The notes under the pieces: model-generated
The model's input: the letters and a program-made list of their open reading frames with translations, nothing else
Told to the model about the DNA's origin: nothing
Database searches by the model: none
Assembly: GCA_947460175.1 (NCBI GenBank)
Contig: CANHGW010000005.1
Coordinates: 1 to 64,000, forward strand
Direction: 5' to 3'
From: Bacteroidota bacterium
GTDB lineage: Bacteria; Bacteroidota; Bacteroidia; Chitinophagales; Chitinophagaceae
DNA: 64,000 bases
Shown here: positions 8,500 through 17,322 of the stretch, one piece after another
Position numbering within the stretch: the first letter of the stretch is position 1
How the letters are laid out: each line of letters begins with the position of its first letter
Translations under genes and position numbers: made by a program

Positions 8500-9036
8500 T
8501 TAAGTTCCCGTATTGGTATCAATTGGTGGTTTTACTTCGGTAGTAGTGGATGTAGTATGATGCGAAACTAATTTTTCGAGTAACGATTTCTTATCTACAA
8601 AATAAGTTTCTAAATTCTTTAATTCTTTTCCTGATTGTTGCAACATTGTACGATGTCTTCGTGCACTACCTAACGCCATAGCCCAAAAAATTAATAATAA
8701 TCCAATTATAACAACCAATGCTTTTACACCTATATGAAACGCATCAATATCGCCTTTGCTTTGTAAAGCATCTCTGTAGATTTTCTTATCAATAATCTCC
8801 CCTAGTATATAAAATGGAAAAACTTTGTTCATAATAAACAAGAATAAAAAACAAGCTAACGCAAGAACATAAATAATGAATTCGCTTATGATGCCCATGC
8901 CCTGACCTATCATATGAACTGCACTATTGCTATATATTGTATTTACAAGCGGACTCAATGTTTCAAGATAACGATTTGCATCTTGTATCTGTTGATCAGC
9001 ATCATGAGGCGCTTTTTTCTCTGTATTAAATAACAT
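8500..9036 (-). CDS. uncharacterised two-helix membrane protein
   Basis: I do not recognise this 178-residue protein. Two membrane helices are clear, at about 51-72 (EFIIYVLALACFLFLFIM) and about 107-124 (ALVVIIGLLLIFWAMALG). The loop between them is about 35 residues and the C-terminal 55 residues are charged and probably cytoplasmic with coiled-coil character. It lies convergent to trmD with a 3-base gap and divergent from the M13 peptidase gene. No catalytic motif is visible. Confidence 0.6.
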   Translation of the reverse strand: MLFNTEKKAPHDADQQIQDANRYLETLSPLVNTIYSNSAVHMIGQGMGIISEFIIYVLALACFLFLFIMNKVFPFYILGEIIDKKIYRDALQSKGDIDAFHIGVKALVVIIGLLLIFWAMALGSARRHRTMLQQSGKELKNLETYFVDKKSLLEKLVSHHTTSTTTEVKPPIDTNTGT

Positions 9037-9071
9037 TGGAAGTAAGTTTAAATTTTAATAAAGATAAAAGC

Positions 9072-9079
9072 TATTTTTG
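9072..9079 (+). promoter_or_regulatory. -7 element of M13 peptidase promoter
   Basis: TATTTTTG matches TAnnTTTG and lies 22 bases before the ATG at 9102. It supports that start over the upstream in-frame codon at 9036, which would overlap the divergent gene and lack a signal sequence. Confidence 0.5.
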
Positions 9080-9101
9080 CAAACTACAAAAAATAATATC
9101 T

Positions 9102-11147
9102 ATGAAATTTCAATCAATTTTACTTCTTACTTTCTTATCATTCTTGATTTCGTGCAAGGAGTCAACTAATCAACCACAAACAAATCATTCACAGGGCGAT
9201 GTATTGGGTTCGCATATTGATACAACCATAGAAGCAGGAAACGATTTTTTTGAATATGCAAATGGAGGTTGGTTAAAACGAAATCCAATTCCTGCAAGTG
9301 AAAACGGATGGGGAATCTTTAATTTAGTAGCTGAAGAAAACTATGGCCGTATTAAAAAAATAAGCGAAGAAGCAAGCTCAACCAATGCTGCAAAAGGCAC
9401 ACCAGCACAACAAATAGGTGATTTCTTTTACTCAGCCATGGATTCCACCACGATCGATCAGCTAGGTGTAAAACCTTTGCAATCACAACTTGATAAAATT
9501 GAAGGTATCAAAACCATTCAGGATATAGCAGGCATGATCACCGACTTACAAGTTTTAGGCGTTAACCCTGCATTTGATATGGGCATAGGTCAAGACATGA
9601 AAAATAGTGAAAAAAACATGGTATACCTTTCGCAAGGTGGATTAGGATTGCCCGATCGAGATTACTATTTCAATACAGATACTCGAACTAAAAACATTCG
9701 ATCTGAATATGTAATTCATGTAAGCAAGATGCTAGGTATGGTATACAACGATACAGCTAAAGCAAAACAAATGGCCGCTTCAATTCTTACATTAGAAACC
9801 GAAATGGCTGGTGCTCATAAAAAATTGGAAGAATTAAGAGATCCTTATGCCAATTATAACAAAATGACATCTGCTCAGCTAAATTCAATAGCTCCAGCAC
9901 TTAACTGGAATGAAAATTTAAAAAAGATGGGGATTACCGTGGATACATTCATTGTAGGCCAACCAAATTATTACAAAAAACTGCAATCACTTATCTCAAC
10001 GAAAGATATAAATACATGGAAAGCCTATTTAGCATGGCAATTGGTAACATCTTACGCGCCCTATTTAAGCTCAAAATTTGATCAAGAAAATTTTCATTTT
10101 TACAACGAAATCATGAAAGGTTCTAAAGAGCAACGTCCACGATGGAAGAGAGCCCTCGATGCACAAGAAGATGCTTTAGGTGATGCACTAGGTCAACTTT
10201 TTGTGAAAGAATATTTCCCCGAAAAAACAAAAAAACGCTATGAAGATCTTGTACAATGTATCGTAGAAAGCTATCAAGAACATATTCAAAAATTGGATTG
10301 GATGACTGATAGTACCAAACAAAAAGCACTTACTAAATTAAATGCCATCACTAAAAAAGTTGGTTACCCTAGTAAATGGAAAGATTATTCAAAAATGGAT
10401 ATCAATCGTACTTCATATTGTGACAATATTATGCAAAGCAGAAAATGGCATTTGAATTATGAAATAGAAAAATTATCCAAACCAGTGGATCGAATGGAAT
10501 GGGGAATGACTCCACAAACCTACAATGCTTATTATAATCCATCCAATAATGAAATAGTATTACCGGCAGCTATTTTCACAGCACCTGGCTACAAAGATGA
10601 AGAAGTTGACGATGCAGTGATATATGGATACGTTGGAGCTTCTACTATCGGACATGAGTTAACCCATGGTTTTGATGATGAAGGTCGTCAATTTGATGAA
10701 AAAGGGAATCTTAAAAATTGGTGGAGTAAAGCAGATGAACTGAAATTTAAACAACGTGCTGACTTATTAATAGAACAATTTAACCAATATACTGTATTGG
10801 ATAGTTTGCATCCAAATGGCAAAGCTACACTGGGTGAAAACATCGCTGATCTTGGTGGTATTGTAATTGCCTTGGATGCTTTCAAAAAAACAAAGCAATT
10901 CAAAGAAGGAAAAAGCATTGCAGGTTTAACCCCATTACAACGTTATTTTATGGGCTACGCTTATGGATGGATGCAAACTCGCCGTCCAGAAACATTGGCT
11001 AATCAACTATTGACCGATGTACATGCTCCTATATTTTTACGTGTGAACGGTCCAATGAGTAATTGTGACGAATGGTACCAGGCCTTCAATGTAACTCCAC
11101 AGCATAAAATGTATCGTGATAGTTCTAGTCGAGTAAGAATTTGGTAA
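9102..11147 (+). CDS. M13 family metallopeptidase (neprilysin/PepO-like lipoprotein)
   Basis: Zinc endopeptidase of the neprilysin family, acting on oligopeptides outside the cytoplasm. From ATG 9102 the protein has a lipoprotein signal (hydrophobic stretch ending FLISC), so it is probably anchored in an envelope membrane. The zinc site HELTH is at about His518-His522, the third ligand Glu579 lies in GENIADLGG, and the C-terminal NGPMSNCDEWYQAF block is family-specific. At 681 residues it is full length. Stands alone, with fmt 23 bases downstream. Confidence 0.92.
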   Translation: MKFQSILLLTFLSFLISCKESTNQPQTNHSQGDVLGSHIDTTIEAGNDFFEYANGGWLKRNPIPASENGWGIFNLVAEENYGRIKKISEEASSTNAAKGTPAQQIGDFFYSAMDSTTIDQLGVKPLQSQLDKIEGIKTIQDIAGMITDLQVLGVNPAFDMGIGQDMKNSEKNMVYLSQGGLGLPDRDYYFNTDTRTKNIRSEYVIHVSKMLGMVYNDTAKAKQMAASILTLETEMAGAHKKLEELRDPYANYNKMTSAQLNSIAPALNWNENLKKMGITVDTFIVGQPNYYKKLQSLISTKDINTWKAYLAWQLVTSYAPYLSSKFDQENFHFYNEIMKGSKEQRPRWKRALDAQEDALGDALGQLFVKEYFPEKTKKRYEDLVQCIVESYQEHIQKLDWMTDSTKQKALTKLNAITKKVGYPSKWKDYSKMDINRTSYCDNIMQSRKWHLNYEIEKLSKPVDRMEWGMTPQTYNAYYNPSNNEIVLPAAIFTAPGYKDEEVDDAVIYGYVGASTIGHELTHGFDDEGRQFDEKGNLKNWWSKADELKFKQRADLLIEQFNQYTVLDSLHPNGKATLGENIADLGGIVIALDAFKKTKQFKEGKSIAGLTPLQRYFMGYAYGWMQTRRPETLANQLLTDVHAPIFLRVNGPMSNCDEWYQAFNVTPQHKMYRDSSSRVRIW

Positions 11148-11170
11148 ATGAACATTTTTAGATAAAATAA

Positions 11171-12082
11171 ATGAACATAGTATTTTTAGGAACCCCTGAT
11201 TTTGCTGTTGCATCATTAAAAGCATTGGTCGACAACCAATTCAATGTTGTAGCAGTCGTGACAGCCCCCGACAAGCCTGCTGGAAGAGGCATGCATTTGC
11301 AACAATCTGCTGTGAAAAAATATGCGCAAGAACAACATATCCCTGTACTTCAACCAGAAAGACTAAAGGATCCTTCGTTTATTGAAGAATTAAAATCCTA
11401 TCAGGCAGATATACAAGTGGTAGTAGCATTCAGGATGCTTCCAGAAGTTGTATGGAATATGCCATCATTAGGCACTATTAATGTACATGCTTCTTTACTT
11501 CCAGAATACAGAGGTGCAGCTCCTATAAATTGGGCTATTATAAATGGTGAATCTAAAACGGGTGTTACTACTTTCAAATTAAAACACCAAATTGATACTG
11601 GCAATATATTATTACAACAAGCAGTTGATATAGATAGCAACGAAACAGCAGGAATTTTACATGATAAACTGATGCATTTAGGTGCCGATTTAATCGTAAA
11701 AACATTGCATGGAATACAAGAGGGTACTATTACGGAACACGAACAAGCAATCTCTGCATCCACCAAACATGCACCAAAAATCTTTACATCTACGTGCGAA
11801 ATTAATTGGAATCAATCTTCTCAACTTATACATAATCAAATAAGAGGATTAAGCCCCTATCCTACTGCATTTACTAGATTAAACAATAAAGTGCTTAAGT
11901 TATTTCTATCTTCGCCACACTATATTCAACATTCTTTCAGTCCTGGTACTATTCACTCCGATGGCAAGTCATATATGCACTTTGCGAGTAACGATGGTTT
12001 TATCGAAATATTAGAACTCCAATTAGAAGGAAAAAAAAGAATGAAAATAGATGAGTTTTTAAGGGGAAATAAGGTAAATTAA
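11171..12082 (+). CDS. fmt: methionyl-tRNA formyltransferase
   Basis: Formylates initiator Met-tRNA using 10-formyl-tetrahydrofolate. The formyltransferase signature is present: NVHASLLPEYRGAAPINWAI with the Asn-His pair, and Asp in KHQIDTGNILLQ. The C-terminal OB-like tRNA-binding domain starts at about residue 205 (TCEINWNQSSQLIHNQIRGL). Length 303 is near the usual 310. No odd feature. Confidence 0.95.
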   Translation: MNIVFLGTPDFAVASLKALVDNQFNVVAVVTAPDKPAGRGMHLQQSAVKKYAQEQHIPVLQPERLKDPSFIEELKSYQADIQVVVAFRMLPEVVWNMPSLGTINVHASLLPEYRGAAPINWAIINGESKTGVTTFKLKHQIDTGNILLQQAVDIDSNETAGILHDKLMHLGADLIVKTLHGIQEGTITEHEQAISASTKHAPKIFTSTCEINWNQSSQLIHNQIRGLSPYPTAFTRLNNKVLKLFLSSPHYIQHSFSPGTIHSDGKSYMHFASNDGFIEILELQLEGKKRMKIDEFLRGNKVN

Positions 12083-12159
12083 TATAAAGTGCACTATACT
12101 ATATAGTTAATTCTTATAGATATACCTATAATTTAATATGATTTTAAGATTTCAGACTA

Positions 12160-12167
12160 TACATTTG
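12160..12167 (+). promoter_or_regulatory. -7 element before the exporter operon
   Basis: TACATTTG is an exact TAnnTTTG match, ending 5 bases before the GTG start of the first gene at 12173. It would start the five-gene operon that runs to 17214. Confidence 0.5.
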
Positions 12168-12172
12168 CAAAA

Positions 12173-12514
12173 GTGAGAATTGTAAGTATTTTAATATCAT
12201 TTTTTTGTTTTACCATTTTATTGACGAATGGGAACTATGCTTTATCCAATGAATTTAAGAAAAGCACAATGTTTAAATCAACAATAGATATTGATAAAGA
12301 AGAAATAGAAAAGGAAGAATTAGAAAAGGAAACGGGCAAAAAAGAGAATTCTAAAAAAAATAATGATGAAAAAAGTGATAAATACACTAATTCATCAAAC
12401 ACACTTTTCTACTATCTAATTTCAACAAATTATTCAAAAAATTTAATCTATCTTCAAAATAGTTTATTGAAGAGATCCTCCAAAATTAATGAAAATCCTC
12501 CTGAGTTTATATAA
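12173..12514 (+). CDS. small exported Lys/Glu-rich protein of unknown function
   Basis: I do not recognise this 113-residue protein. It starts at GTG 12173; residues 1-24 form a signal peptide (VSILISFFCFTILLTNG, then YALS). Residues 30-70 are almost entirely Lys, Glu, Asp and Asn and should be unstructured or helical. A less charged C-terminal part (LFYYLISTNYSKNLIYLQ) follows. It is first in the exporter operon, 52 bases before the next gene, so it may be an accessory or a substrate. It has no double-glycine leader and no RTX repeats. The gene is real if the promoter and signal peptide are taken together, but evidence is limited. Confidence 0.55.
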   Translation: MRIVSILISFFCFTILLTNGNYALSNEFKKSTMFKSTIDIDKEEIEKEELEKETGKKENSKKNNDEKSDKYTNSSNTLFYYLISTNYSKNLIYLQNSLLKRSSKINENPPEFI

Positions 12515-12566
12515 GAATATCTAAGCTATCCTTTGTATTTTTATATTCAAAATTACTCAATTTTAA

Positions 12567-12815
12567 ATGGATTTCAATTCCGTCTTTTTTAGTATTAGCA
12601 TTTCAATTTTATTTTTTTTCATTGTAGGCTTATTCCTTGCATATGTAAAAAATAAATCAGCGAAAATAAATAGCGAAATAAACTTACAAAAGATCATTTC
12701 AGGTATATTTATACCTACAGCACTTAGTATTACATTTCCATTGAATATATCTCCAGATATGTTATTATACAACTCTCATAATTTATTTAAACATTTGAAT
12801 TTTAAATTAAAATGA
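12567..12815 (+). CDS. small membrane protein in exporter operon
   Basis: Unrecognised 82-residue protein. One strong membrane helix lies at about 7-26 (FFSISISILFFFIVGLFLAY), followed by a basic loop and a second, weaker hydrophobic stretch at about 44-60. Its TGA stop overlaps the ATG of the ABC exporter gene (ATGA), so the two are translationally coupled. That coupling is the main reason to believe the gene is real. It could be a small subunit of the exporter. Confidence 0.5.
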   Translation: MDFNSVFFSISISILFFFIVGLFLAYVKNKSAKINSEINLQKIISGIFIPTALSITFPLNISPDMLLYNSHNLFKHLNFKLK

Positions 12816-14476
12816 AAAAAACACCTTCTTTAAATCATCTTATACAATTAGCAATTTCCGAAAAGAAAGACATTACGAATATTTATATTTTCGCAATATT
12901 TAGTGGAATCATACAACTTTCACTTCCACTTGGCGTTCAATCCATTATTGGTTTTGTTTTAGGTGGAGCCTTCTCAACCTCACTAATTGTGCTCATATCC
13001 TTAGTTATTGTTGGTGTTTTATTTTCAGGCATGTTACAGTTACAACAAATGAAAATAATAGAAAAAATGCAACAGAAACTATTTCACACCTATGCATTTA
13101 TGTTTAAGAAAAATTTAATGGAATTGGATTTAAAAAAATCAGATGATTTTTATTTCCCAGAAATGATGAATCGATTTTTAGATATAAGTACCTTACAAAA
13201 AGGATTTTCTAAAATACTATTGGACATTCCATTGGCAAGTATTCAAATTTTATTAGGATTACTCATTGTGGCAATCTATCATCCGTTGTTTTTAATTTTG
13301 GTAGTTATAATGCTCATTATTATAATTATAATTTTTTATCTCACAAGTAAAAAAGGACTAGAAACAAGTATAAAAGAGAGCTCTTACAAATATGAAACTA
13401 CTGGATGGCTTGAAGAAATCGCTCGAATGATACATACATTCAAGTTACAACGTGCACATAATTTATCATTAGATAAAATGGATCAGAAAGTGAGTAACTA
13501 TTTAGAATATCGTACTAAACATTTCAATATATTATTGTTTCAGTTCAAAAATCTCATTTTCCTTAAAATAATGATTACTGCTGCGATGTTGATCGTAGGT
13601 ACTTATCTATTAATACATCAAAAATTAAACATTGGTCAGTTTGTAGCTGCTGAAATTATAATATTAATGATGATTGCTTCCGTTGAAAAAATCATTACGA
13701 ATCTAGATACATTTTATGATTTATTGACATCCTTGGATAAGCTTCATACAGTTCAGAATCAGACAAATGAAAACGATGGCATTCATTTATTGCCTGTAAA
13801 TAATAAAGGTATGAGTATTGAATTCAATAATGTATCCTATGAGTATATCGACCAATTACCTATTTTAGCAAATCTGAATTTTAAAATAGAGCCTGGAGAA
13901 AAAATTTCTATTTCTGGAAAAGATGGATCAGGTAAGTCCACATTGTTAAGATTGTTTTCGTCCTTGTATACACCAAATAATGGCTCGATACTATTTAATC
14001 GAATACCTATACAGAATCTTCAACTTGGTTCTCTTAGAAATAGTATTGGCATCATGCTTAACCGATTAGATATTTTCAAAGGTACTATTGAGGATAATAT
14101 TACAATGGGTAATAAATCAATTTTGTTACAAAAAATCATAGAAGTTTCTAAAGCAATTGGCCTTGAAGAATATATCAATCATACCCCAAAAGGTTTTGAA
14201 ACAATTATTGAAACAACTGGAAAAAAATTGCCTCGATCTGTCATAAAAAAAATAATGATTCTACGTGCCATCATCAATGAACCTTCCCTCATTCTGTTAG
14301 AAGAACCTTATTCTGAATTAGAGCCAGAAAGTGTTGAAAAAATACAACACTATATCTTGCATAATTTACCAAATTCTACTGTCATTGTAGTTTCTAACGA
14401 CGAATCTTTTATCAAACTATCTGATAAAAACTTTCACATGCATAATCAACAATTACAAATCAATTCAAATAAATAA
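12812..14476 (+). CDS. HlyB-type ABC exporter, permease-ATPase fusion with degenerate ATPase
   Basis: Half-transporter of 554 residues: six-helix exporter domain (about 20-310), then one nucleotide-binding domain, with no N-terminal C39 peptidase. Followed by HlyD and TolC-type genes, so it is the inner-membrane part of a type I-like secretion system. Walker A GKDGSGKS (369-376) is intact. The other ATPase motifs align cleanly but are changed: Q-loop Gln is Asn417, LSGGQ is LPRSV (473-477), the Walker B Asp is Glu497 (LLEEP, catalytic Glu498 kept), the D-loop is SELE, and the H-loop His is Asn529. No second ATPase gene is in the operon. It may hydrolyse ATP slowly, act non-catalytically, or pair with a partner encoded elsewhere. 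The substrate is unknown. Confidence 0.8.
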   Translation: MKKTPSLNHLIQLAISEKKDITNIYIFAIFSGIIQLSLPLGVQSIIGFVLGGAFSTSLIVLISLVIVGVLFSGMLQLQQMKIIEKMQQKLFHTYAFMFKKNLMELDLKKSDDFYFPEMMNRFLDISTLQKGFSKILLDIPLASIQILLGLLIVAIYHPLFLILVVIMLIIIIIIFYLTSKKGLETSIKESSYKYETTGWLEEIARMIHTFKLQRAHNLSLDKMDQKVSNYLEYRTKHFNILLFQFKNLIFLKIMITAAMLIVGTYLLIHQKLNIGQFVAAEIIILMMIASVEKIITNLDTFYDLLTSLDKLHTVQNQTNENDGIHLLPVNNKGMSIEFNNVSYEYIDQLPILANLNFKIEPGEKISISGKDGSGKSTLLRLFSSLYTPNNGSILFNRIPIQNLQLGSLRNSIGIMLNRLDIFKGTIEDNITMGNKSILLQKIIEVSKAIGLEEYINHTPKGFETIIETTGKKLPRSVIKKIMILRAIINEPSLILLEEPYSELEPESVEKIQHYILHNLPNSTVIVVSNDESFIKLSDKNFHMHNQQLQINSNK

Positions 14477-14482
14477 TTGACA

Positions 14483-15802
14483 ATGCGAAATTTACAAAGT
14501 ACAAGATCCTTTCAAGGGATTTATAATATAAACAAGCCCAATAAAATAAGCAGAGTATTGATTATTTTCTTAATTACTTTAATCATTTGCTTATTTCTAC
14601 CATGGACCCAAAATATCAAAAGCAATGGTATAGTGACTACCTTAAGACAAGAGCAACGTGCTCAAAATGTAAATACAATTATTGCTGGAAGAATCGTTAA
14701 ATGGTTTATCAAAGAGGGCGATTATGTAAAAGCAGGTGATACAATTGCGCAATTGACGGAGATTAAAGATGATTATCTTGATCCCGAATTAATCACACGT
14801 ACTGGAGAGCAATTGAATGCTAAAAAACAAACGATAGAATATTATCAGGGTAAAACAAATGCACAACAAAATCAGATTACTGCCCTTCAAAATTCACTTG
14901 ATATCAAAACAAATCAATTGAAAAATAAGCTCAAACAACAAGGATTAAAAATTCAGTCTGATAGTGCAAACTTATCTGCTGCAAAAAATGATTTTTCGAT
15001 TGCAAATAAACAATTTATACGTCAACAGGAATTGTACAATCAAGGACTTGTGTCCTTAACACAGTTAGAGCAACGAAATCAGGCCTTACAATCAATTCAA
15101 GCTAGACTTATTAATGCCGAAAATAATTTATCCAACTCAAGACAAGAGATTTTGATTACACAATTGGAATTAAATGGTGTGCAACAAGATTATTTTGAAA
15201 AAGTCAATAAAACCCAAGGCGAAGTAATGCAAGCTATGTCACAAATTGCAACTGGTGAAGGCGAAGTATCAAAACTAAAAAACCAGTATTCTAATTATCA
15301 AAACAGAAATAAGTTATATTTCATTATTGCACCACAAGAAGGACAGATAGTACAAGCTAAAAAAAGCGGTATTGGTGAAATTATTAAAGAAGGTGAAATC
15401 TTGGCACAAATCGTTCCGAAAGAATTGGATTATGCAGTTGAACTATTTATAGAACCAATGGACTTACCACTTATTTCACTCAATCATAAAATCAGATTTA
15501 TCTTTGATGGTTTTCCAGCTATAGTATTTAGTGGTTGGCCACAAGCAAGCTATGGAACCTTTGGCGGAATCATCGTTGCAATTGAAAATTCTGTTTCGCC
15601 CAATGGTAAATATAGAATCCTTGTGAAGGAAGATACTACCGACAAGGCTTGGCCAAAACAATTGCGATTAGGAACAGGTGCCAATGCAATTGCCTTACTG
15701 AAAGATGTTCCTATATGGTATGAGCTATGGCGAAATATCAATGGATTCCCTCCTGATTTTTATCAAAATGACAAAGTAGAATCTAAATCAACATCAAAAT
15801 AA
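14483..15802 (+). CDS. HlyD-family membrane fusion protein
   Basis: Periplasmic adaptor linking the inner-membrane ABC exporter to an outer membrane channel. One membrane helix near the N-terminus (about 26-45), a lipoyl-like half motif (GRIVKWFIKEGDYVKAGDTI, about 69-88), a long coiled-coil hairpin (about 105-275) and the second lipoyl half and beta-barrel (IIAPQEGQIVQAKKSGIGEI onward). I prefer ATG 14483; the in-frame TTG at 14477 directly abuts the previous stop. The stop overlaps the ATG of the TolC-like gene. 440 residues, complete. Confidence 0.86.
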   Translation: MRNLQSTRSFQGIYNINKPNKISRVLIIFLITLIICLFLPWTQNIKSNGIVTTLRQEQRAQNVNTIIAGRIVKWFIKEGDYVKAGDTIAQLTEIKDDYLDPELITRTGEQLNAKKQTIEYYQGKTNAQQNQITALQNSLDIKTNQLKNKLKQQGLKIQSDSANLSAAKNDFSIANKQFIRQQELYNQGLVSLTQLEQRNQALQSIQARLINAENNLSNSRQEILITQLELNGVQQDYFEKVNKTQGEVMQAMSQIATGEGEVSKLKNQYSNYQNRNKLYFIIAPQEGQIVQAKKSGIGEIIKEGEILAQIVPKELDYAVELFIEPMDLPLISLNHKIRFIFDGFPAIVFSGWPQASYGTFGGIIVAIENSVSPNGKYRILVKEDTTDKAWPKQLRLGTGANAIALLKDVPIWYELWRNINGFPPDFYQNDKVESKSTSK

Positions 15803-17214
15803 TGAAACGGTTTATACTTATCAATATTATTCTTTTTTGTTTTAATGAATTAAAGGCACAAGATGAACGTTTAACCTTATCTGAGTCAGAATTAATTCAA
15901 ATTGTAAATGCCTATCATCCGTTTGCTTTACAAACAAACATAAGCATCCAACAAGCCGAAACGGATGTACTCAATGCTAGAGGAGCTTTTGATCCTTTAA
16001 TTCAATCTTCCTTTTCTAAAAAAGAACTTGGCGGATCTATGTATTATAATTACCAACAAACTGAACTTAAAATTCCTACTTGGTATGGTATTGAATTCAA
16101 CGCTGGCATTGAAAATGTAAGCGGACTTAATACGGATCCACAAAAAACCAACTTAGCTTCGAGCTATGCTGGGGTTAGTTTTTCTGTATTAAAGAACATA
16201 TTAATTGACAAACGAAGAGCTACCTTACAACAAGCAAAAATCGTAGTAGAACAATCACAAGCTGAACGAAATGCAATTCTAAATGACCTTGTGTATGATG
16301 CTGTTACACAATATTGGGAATGGGTTCGATATTATCGCGAATGGTTGATTGTAAAAGAAGTTGTAAAAACCAACGAAGTCAGACTCAATTATACCAAGCA
16401 AGTAGTTACTGTTGGAGAACGTCCTGCTATAGATACGACCGAGGCTTTGACTCAATTATTTTATTATCAAAGTCTTCAAAATGAACTTGAAATGCAAATG
16501 CAAAATGCATTAATACAATTGTCGACCTATACTTGGAAGCCATCTAGTGAACCGTATACATTGCCATTTTCACTTACACCATCTACCTCTTCGTTTGCTA
16601 CAAATGAAATGGACTTTATGATTCCTGCAAGTGAAGAATTAATACGAGATGCAATGAGTAGTCATCCTGAATTAGAGATTTACAAATCGAAATTTAAATT
16701 TTTAGATATTGAAAAGAAATTAAAATTTCAAGAATTATTACCAGATGTAAAAATCAAATACAACCAATTAGGAAAAAATTATTCGGTACCTGAAACAATA
16801 GCACAACCACTACTTCAAAACAATTATCAATATGCATTGTCGTTTGCAGTACCACTTAGACTATCACAAGGAAGAGCTGGATATAAGCAAGCTAAACTAA
16901 AGATTACATCGACAGAGTTACAACTTGATTTGAAACAACGTATGATAGAAAACAAAATTAGAGAACAACTCAATACGCTATCTATGTTACGAAATCAACT
17001 CAACATACAAGAGAATCTGTATCAAAGTCAAGCTATATTACTCAAAGGAGAAGAAATACGATTTCAAAATGGAGAAAGCTCACTTTTCCTAATCAATAGT
17101 CGAGAACAAAAAAATATTGAAACCTTCCAAAAACTGAATGCTACTATTGCCAAATATTATAAACAGAAAGCATCCTTAAAGTGGGCTACTGGCAATTTAT
17201 ACATTGTAAAATAG
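15802..17214 (+). CDS. TolC-family outer membrane channel protein
   Basis: Outer membrane efflux trimer subunit completing the exporter of this operon. Signal peptide at 1-19 (cut after KAQ). The two OEP repeats are recognisable: an N-terminal half with VLNARGAFDPLIQSSF and a long helical segment up to about 240, then the second half (YALSFAVPLRLSQGRAGYKQ at about 345-365, with helices after it). At 470 residues it has the normal length. Last gene of the operon; no clear terminator after it. Confidence 0.83.
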   Translation: MKRFILINIILFCFNELKAQDERLTLSESELIQIVNAYHPFALQTNISIQQAETDVLNARGAFDPLIQSSFSKKELGGSMYYNYQQTELKIPTWYGIEFNAGIENVSGLNTDPQKTNLASSYAGVSFSVLKNILIDKRRATLQQAKIVVEQSQAERNAILNDLVYDAVTQYWEWVRYYREWLIVKEVVKTNEVRLNYTKQVVTVGERPAIDTTEALTQLFYYQSLQNELEMQMQNALIQLSTYTWKPSSEPYTLPFSLTPSTSSFATNEMDFMIPASEELIRDAMSSHPELEIYKSKFKFLDIEKKLKFQELLPDVKIKYNQLGKNYSVPETIAQPLLQNNYQYALSFAVPLRLSQGRAGYKQAKLKITSTELQLDLKQRMIENKIREQLNTLSMLRNQLNIQENLYQSQAILLKGEEIRFQNGESSLFLINSREQKNIETFQKLNATIAKYYKQKASLKWATGNLYIVK

Positions 17215-17322
17215 GATCAAAATTATTAACTGTCTATTATTACTAGGAGTTTAATTATTATATTTTTTTAAAACTTAAAACAACTAAGAAGTATTACTTT
17301 CGCAGTTAGAAAGTTTTATACA

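Noticed and set aside
9036-9101. Upstream start for the M13 peptidase
   Set aside because: It overlaps the divergent membrane-protein gene, crosses the -7 element at 9072, and hides the lipoprotein signal that begins at 9102.
12173-12514. Bacteriocin precursor with a double-glycine leader
   Set aside because: The N-terminus is a conventional signal peptide, there is no GG site, and the exporter lacks a C39 peptidase domain.
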